In this document: piece after piece, positions 61,314 through 64,000 of the stretch
How positions within the stretch are numbered: the first letter of the stretch is position 1
How the letters are laid out: each line of letters begins with the position of its first letter
Source: Mycolicibacterium aurum
GTDB taxonomy: Bacteria; Actinomycetota; Actinomycetes; Mycobacteriales; Mycobacteriaceae
Assembly (NCBI RefSeq): GCF_900637195.1
Contig: NZ_LR134356.1
Coordinates: 4,464,001-4,528,000 of the forward strand
DNA length: 64,000 nt
Direction: 5' to 3'
Made by a program: the position numbers and the translations under genes
Notes under the pieces: model-generated
Databases searched by the model: none
What the model was told of the DNA's origin: nothing
What the model saw: only the letters and a program-made list of their open reading frames with translations

Positions 61314-64000
61314 TCAGCCGAACAATCCTTCGACGAGCGCGGTCGGAGACCCGAACCGGTGGGCAGTGACCGAGATCGCCTGCTCCCGCAGGAACGTGAG
61401 CAGCTCGACTCGGCCGGCCTCGACGACCGGCTGTGCGTACAGCGCGATATCGGCTCTGCCGTCGCTGGCCTCGGCGAATGCCTCGCGACTCCCGCCGAGC
61501 AGCCGGACTCGGGCAGGAGCGTTGCCGCGCAAGACTTTCCGCCACGCGTCCGAGTCTTCGACGCGGCACGTGATCCCGTGCGCCCGCAGCGCGTCGACGA
61601 CTGGGGTGTCCAGCGGCCCCGGAGTCGAGACGGTGACCTGCGAGCCTGCCCGCACGCCCGCACCGACCACCCGCAACAGCGATGCCGTGTGGCCATCCTC
61701 GGCGCGCACCGTCACCGGGACGGGTCGGTAGCGCAGCACATTCTTTTCCGCCGCCAGACCCGTGACGTCGCGGGCGACGCCGAACTCCTGCTCCCAGCAC
61801 AGGGCGTCGGACGCGAAGGACCGCGTGAGAAATTCGCGTTCGGTCAACGCGACATCGAAAGATGCTGCAGCGTCGAGCAGTTTCCGGGATGCTGCGGTGA
61901 GGGCACCGCCCTGTTCGGCGGGTGCAGTGCGCCAGTCACTGAGTCCGATCAGGTAGTTGGGACCTCCGGCCTTGGTACCGGCACCGACCGCGGACTTCTT
62001 CCAGCCGCCGAAGGGCTGACGCCGCACGACCGCCCCCACGGTCGATCGGTTCACGTAGGCGTTGCCGGCCTCGACCTGGTCGATCCAGCGTTCGATCTCG
62101 TCGCGGTCGAGGCTGTGCAGTCCCGCCGTGAGCCCGTAGTCGACCTGGTTCTGGATCGCGATTCCCGCGTCCAGGTCGTCGGCTTCGATGAGGCCGAGGA
62201 CGGGTCCGAAGTATTCGGTGAGGTGGAACTCCGAGCCGCGTCGGACACCGGTCTTCACGCCGGGCGACCAGAGCCGGCCGGTGTCGTCGAGCCGCCGGGG
62301 CTCGACGAGCCACTGCTCCCCCGTCGCCAGTGTCGTCAACGCGCGCAACAGCTTTCCCTCGGCCGGCTCGATGACCGGACCCATCTGGACGGTCGGGTCG
62401 GCCGGATAGCCGACCTTCAGCGAGCTGACCGCGTCAACGAGCTGGTCCCGGAACCGAGCCGAGCGTGCCACGGATCCCACCAGAATGCCGAGCGAGGCCG
62501 CCGAGCATTTCTGCCCGGCGTGCCCGAACGCCGAATACACCAGGTCTTTGACGGCCAGATCGATGTCCGCATGCGGCGTGATCAGGATGGCGTTCTTGCC
62601 GCTGGTCTCGGCGAGCAGGGGAAGGTCAGTCCGGAACGAGCGGAACAACGCGGCGGTGTCGAACGCCCCGGTGAGGATCAGGCGGCCGACCCGCGGATCG
62701 GAGACCAGCAGTGTGCCGAGATCACTTTCGTCGACGTGCACCAGGTGCAGCGCCTCGCGGGGCACCCCGGCGTCCCACAGCGCCTGCACCATCACCGATC
62801 CGCACCGCCGGGCCTGGGTGGCGGGCTTGATGATGACGGCGCTGCCCGCGGCCAGTGCGGCCAGCGTCGAGCCGGCGGGGATCGCCACCGGGAAGTTCCA
62901 CGGTGGCGTGACGACGGTGAGCCCGACCCCCACCGCGGTGGCACCGTCGACGTCGTCGAGCTTCTCGGCCAGGGACGCATAGTAATTCGCGAAGTCGATC
63001 GCCTCGGAGACTTCGGGATCACCCTGATCGAGGGTCTTACCGGTCTCCGCGGCCATCACCTCGAGCAACGCCGGGCGTGCGGCCTCCAGGGTCCCCGCCG
63101 CTCGACGCAGGATCGCGGCACGGGCCGCACCGGGCAGCGCCGACCAGTTCGTACCCGCCGAAACCCCCTCGGCGATCGCGGAATCGAGCGCGTCGGCGCT
63201 CGACACGGTGTGCTCGTCCACCAGATCCAGCCCGACCCTCGACCCCGGGATGCGGTCGGTGATCGCCCGCCCCCACGCACGGTTGCCCGGCAATGACGGG
63301 TCGGTGTCGGCGACATTCGAGAAGATCTGTCTGATCGAGGCTTTCGGGTCATCGGTGCGCCGGTCCTGGTGGCGGTTCGGCGCCGGTACGACGGCGTTGT
63401 CAGAGGTCGTGTCGAGGGCCGCCAGCGATGCGACGAACCGCTCCTTCTCCCGGTGATACAGCGTGTGGTCGCTGTGTAGTTCGAACACCGCGGACATGAA
63501 GTTCTCCTGGCTGGCCCCCTCCTCGAGCCTGCGCACCAGGTAGGCGATCGCGACGTCGAAGTCCTTCGGGTGCACCACGGGCACATAGAGCAGCAGTCCG
63601 CCCACTGTCCTGCGCACGGCCTCGGCCTGCGCCTCGGCCATGCCCAGCAGCATCTCGAAGTCGATTCGGTCCCGCACGCCGCGGCGTCCCGCCAGCGTCC
63701 ACGCGTAGGCGATGTCGAACAGGTTGTGACCGGCGACGCCGATGCGCACGTTCTCGGTGCGCTCGGGTGTCAGCGCGTAGTTCAGCACCCGCTTGTAGTT
63801 GGTGTCGGTGTCCTGCTTGGTCGACCACGTCGCGGGCGGCCAGCTGTGCAGCTCTGCCTCGACGTGCTCCATCGGCAGATTGGCACCCTTGACCAGTCGG
63901 ACCTTGATGCCGGCGCCACCGCGTTCCCTGCGGGCGCGAGCCCAGTCCTGCAGCCGGATCATCGCCCCCAGGGCGTCCGGCAGGTAGGCCTGCAGCACGA
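61314..64000 (-). CDS. putA: PutA-type bifunctional proline dehydrogenase / P5C dehydrogenase, 5' truncated
   Basis: The N-terminus lies beyond the window. About 895 residues are visible. The first part belongs to the proline dehydrogenase barrel (KVRLVKGANLPMEH, HNLFDIAYAW), and a linker leads into the aldehyde dehydrogenase domain (PPWNFPVAIPAG near residue 375, ETSGKNA near 470, the catalytic Cys in AGQKCSAASLG near 500). A C-terminal segment follows. It oxidises proline to glutamate. In M. tuberculosis the two activities are on separate genes (Rv1188, Rv1187) in this region. Confidence 0.88.
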   Translation of the reverse strand, partial: VLQAYLPDALGAMIRLQDWARARRERGGAGIKVRLVKGANLPMEHVEAELHSWPPATWSTKQDTDTNYKRVLNYALTPERTENVRIGVAGHNLFDIAYAWTLAGRRGVRDRIDFEMLLGMAEAQAEAVRRTVGGLLLYVPVVHPKDFDVAIAYLVRRLEEGASQENFMSAVFELHSDHTLYHREKERFVASLAALDTTSDNAVVPAPNRHQDRRTDDPKASIRQIFSNVADTDPSLPGNRAWGRAITDRIPGSRVGLDLVDEHTVSSADALDSAIAEGVSAGTNWSALPGAARAAILRRAAGTLEAARPALLEVMAAETGKTLDQGDPEVSEAIDFANYYASLAEKLDDVDGATAVGVGLTVVTPPWNFPVAIPAGSTLAALAAGSAVIIKPATQARRCGSVMVQALWDAGVPREALHLVHVDESDLGTLLVSDPRVGRLILTGAFDTAALFRSFRTDLPLLAETSGKNAILITPHADIDLAVKDLVYSAFGHAGQKCSAASLGILVGSVARSARFRDQLVDAVSSLKVGYPADPTVQMGPVIEPAEGKLLRALTTLATGEQWLVEPRRLDDTGRLWSPGVKTGVRRGSEFHLTEYFGPVLGLIEADDLDAGIAIQNQVDYGLTAGLHSLDRDEIERWIDQVEAGNAYVNRSTVGAVVRRQPFGGWKKSAVGAGTKAGGPNYLIGLSDWRTAPAEQGGALTAASRKLLDAAASFDVALTEREFLTRSFASDALCWEQEFGVARDVTGLAAEKNVLRYRPVPVTVRAEDGHTASLLRVVGAGVRAGSQVTVSTPGPLDTPVVDALRAHGITCRVEDSDAWRKVLRGNAPARVRLLGGSREAFAEASDGRADIALYAQPVVEAGRVELLTFLREQAISVTAHRFGSPTALVEGLFG

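Overview
This is high-GC actinobacterial DNA with the content and gene order of a mycobacterium. Read in reverse, it follows the M. tuberculosis H37Rv block from about Rv1251c/Rv1257c down to Rv1187 (recalled gene order, not a database search). Conserved landmarks include kgd, corA, the mrp/tatB/htrA/rseA/sigE block, the RaaS-controlled efflux pump, glgC/glgM, gpgS, fadD6, dapE/dapD and fadD36. There are no PE/PPE genes, toxin-antitoxin pairs or insertion sequences. NAD-malic enzyme, DUF732, (R)-amine transaminase-like, ABC-F and GGDEF genes are present. Together these suggest a fast-growing environmental Mycolicibacterium. No rRNA, tRNA, CRISPR array, prophage or transposase is visible, and no gene-free stretch exceeds 300 bases.

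Layout. 1-10.4 kb: a 5'-truncated nuclease/helicase fusion, two flavoproteins, two drug-type MFS exporters and a conserved membrane protein. 10.5-19 kb: central carbon genes (Kgd, malic enzyme), an SDR, the lipoprotein LpqZ and CorA. 19-26.7 kb: a SUFU-domain gene coupled to a 30-residue ORF, where M. tuberculosis has lpqY-sugABC; then envelope proteins of the Rv1230c-Rv1234 type, a CitE-like lyase and Mrp. 26.7-30.2 kb: the envelope stress module tatB-htrA-rseA-sigE. 30.2-35.5 kb: an O-methyltransferase, the RaaS regulator with a striking palindromic operator, its ABC exporter and two membrane proteins. 35.5-39.4 kb: a diguanylate cyclase behind glgC, divergent from glgM. 39.4-45.1 kb: a leftward run of LOG, fadD6, folP2, gpgS, a DivIVA-like protein, tag and a DUF3117 gene. 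45.1-50 kb: a NACHT/LuxR-like ATPase, an EspC-like type VII secretion candidate, an ABC-F ATPase and dapE. 51-54.7 kb: a transaminase/APC permease/LysR cassette inserted between dapE and dapD. 54.7-64 kb: dapD, an M15 lipoprotein flanked by inverted repeats, a VOC protein, fadD36, a NUDIX hydrolase, a secreted protein, an NCS2 permease and a PutA-type proline oxidase cut by the window end.

How the genes work together. GlgC and GlgM feed alpha-glucan/maltose-1-phosphate synthesis and GpgS starts methylglucose lipopolysaccharide synthesis. DapD and DapE make diaminopimelate for peptidoglycan. SigE/RseA/HtrA form an envelope stress response. RaaS and its ABC pump form an efflux circuit. The amine cassette looks like a self-contained uptake and deamination unit. 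Many starts follow a TANNNT hexamer by only 6-8 bases, the mycobacterial leaderless arrangement.
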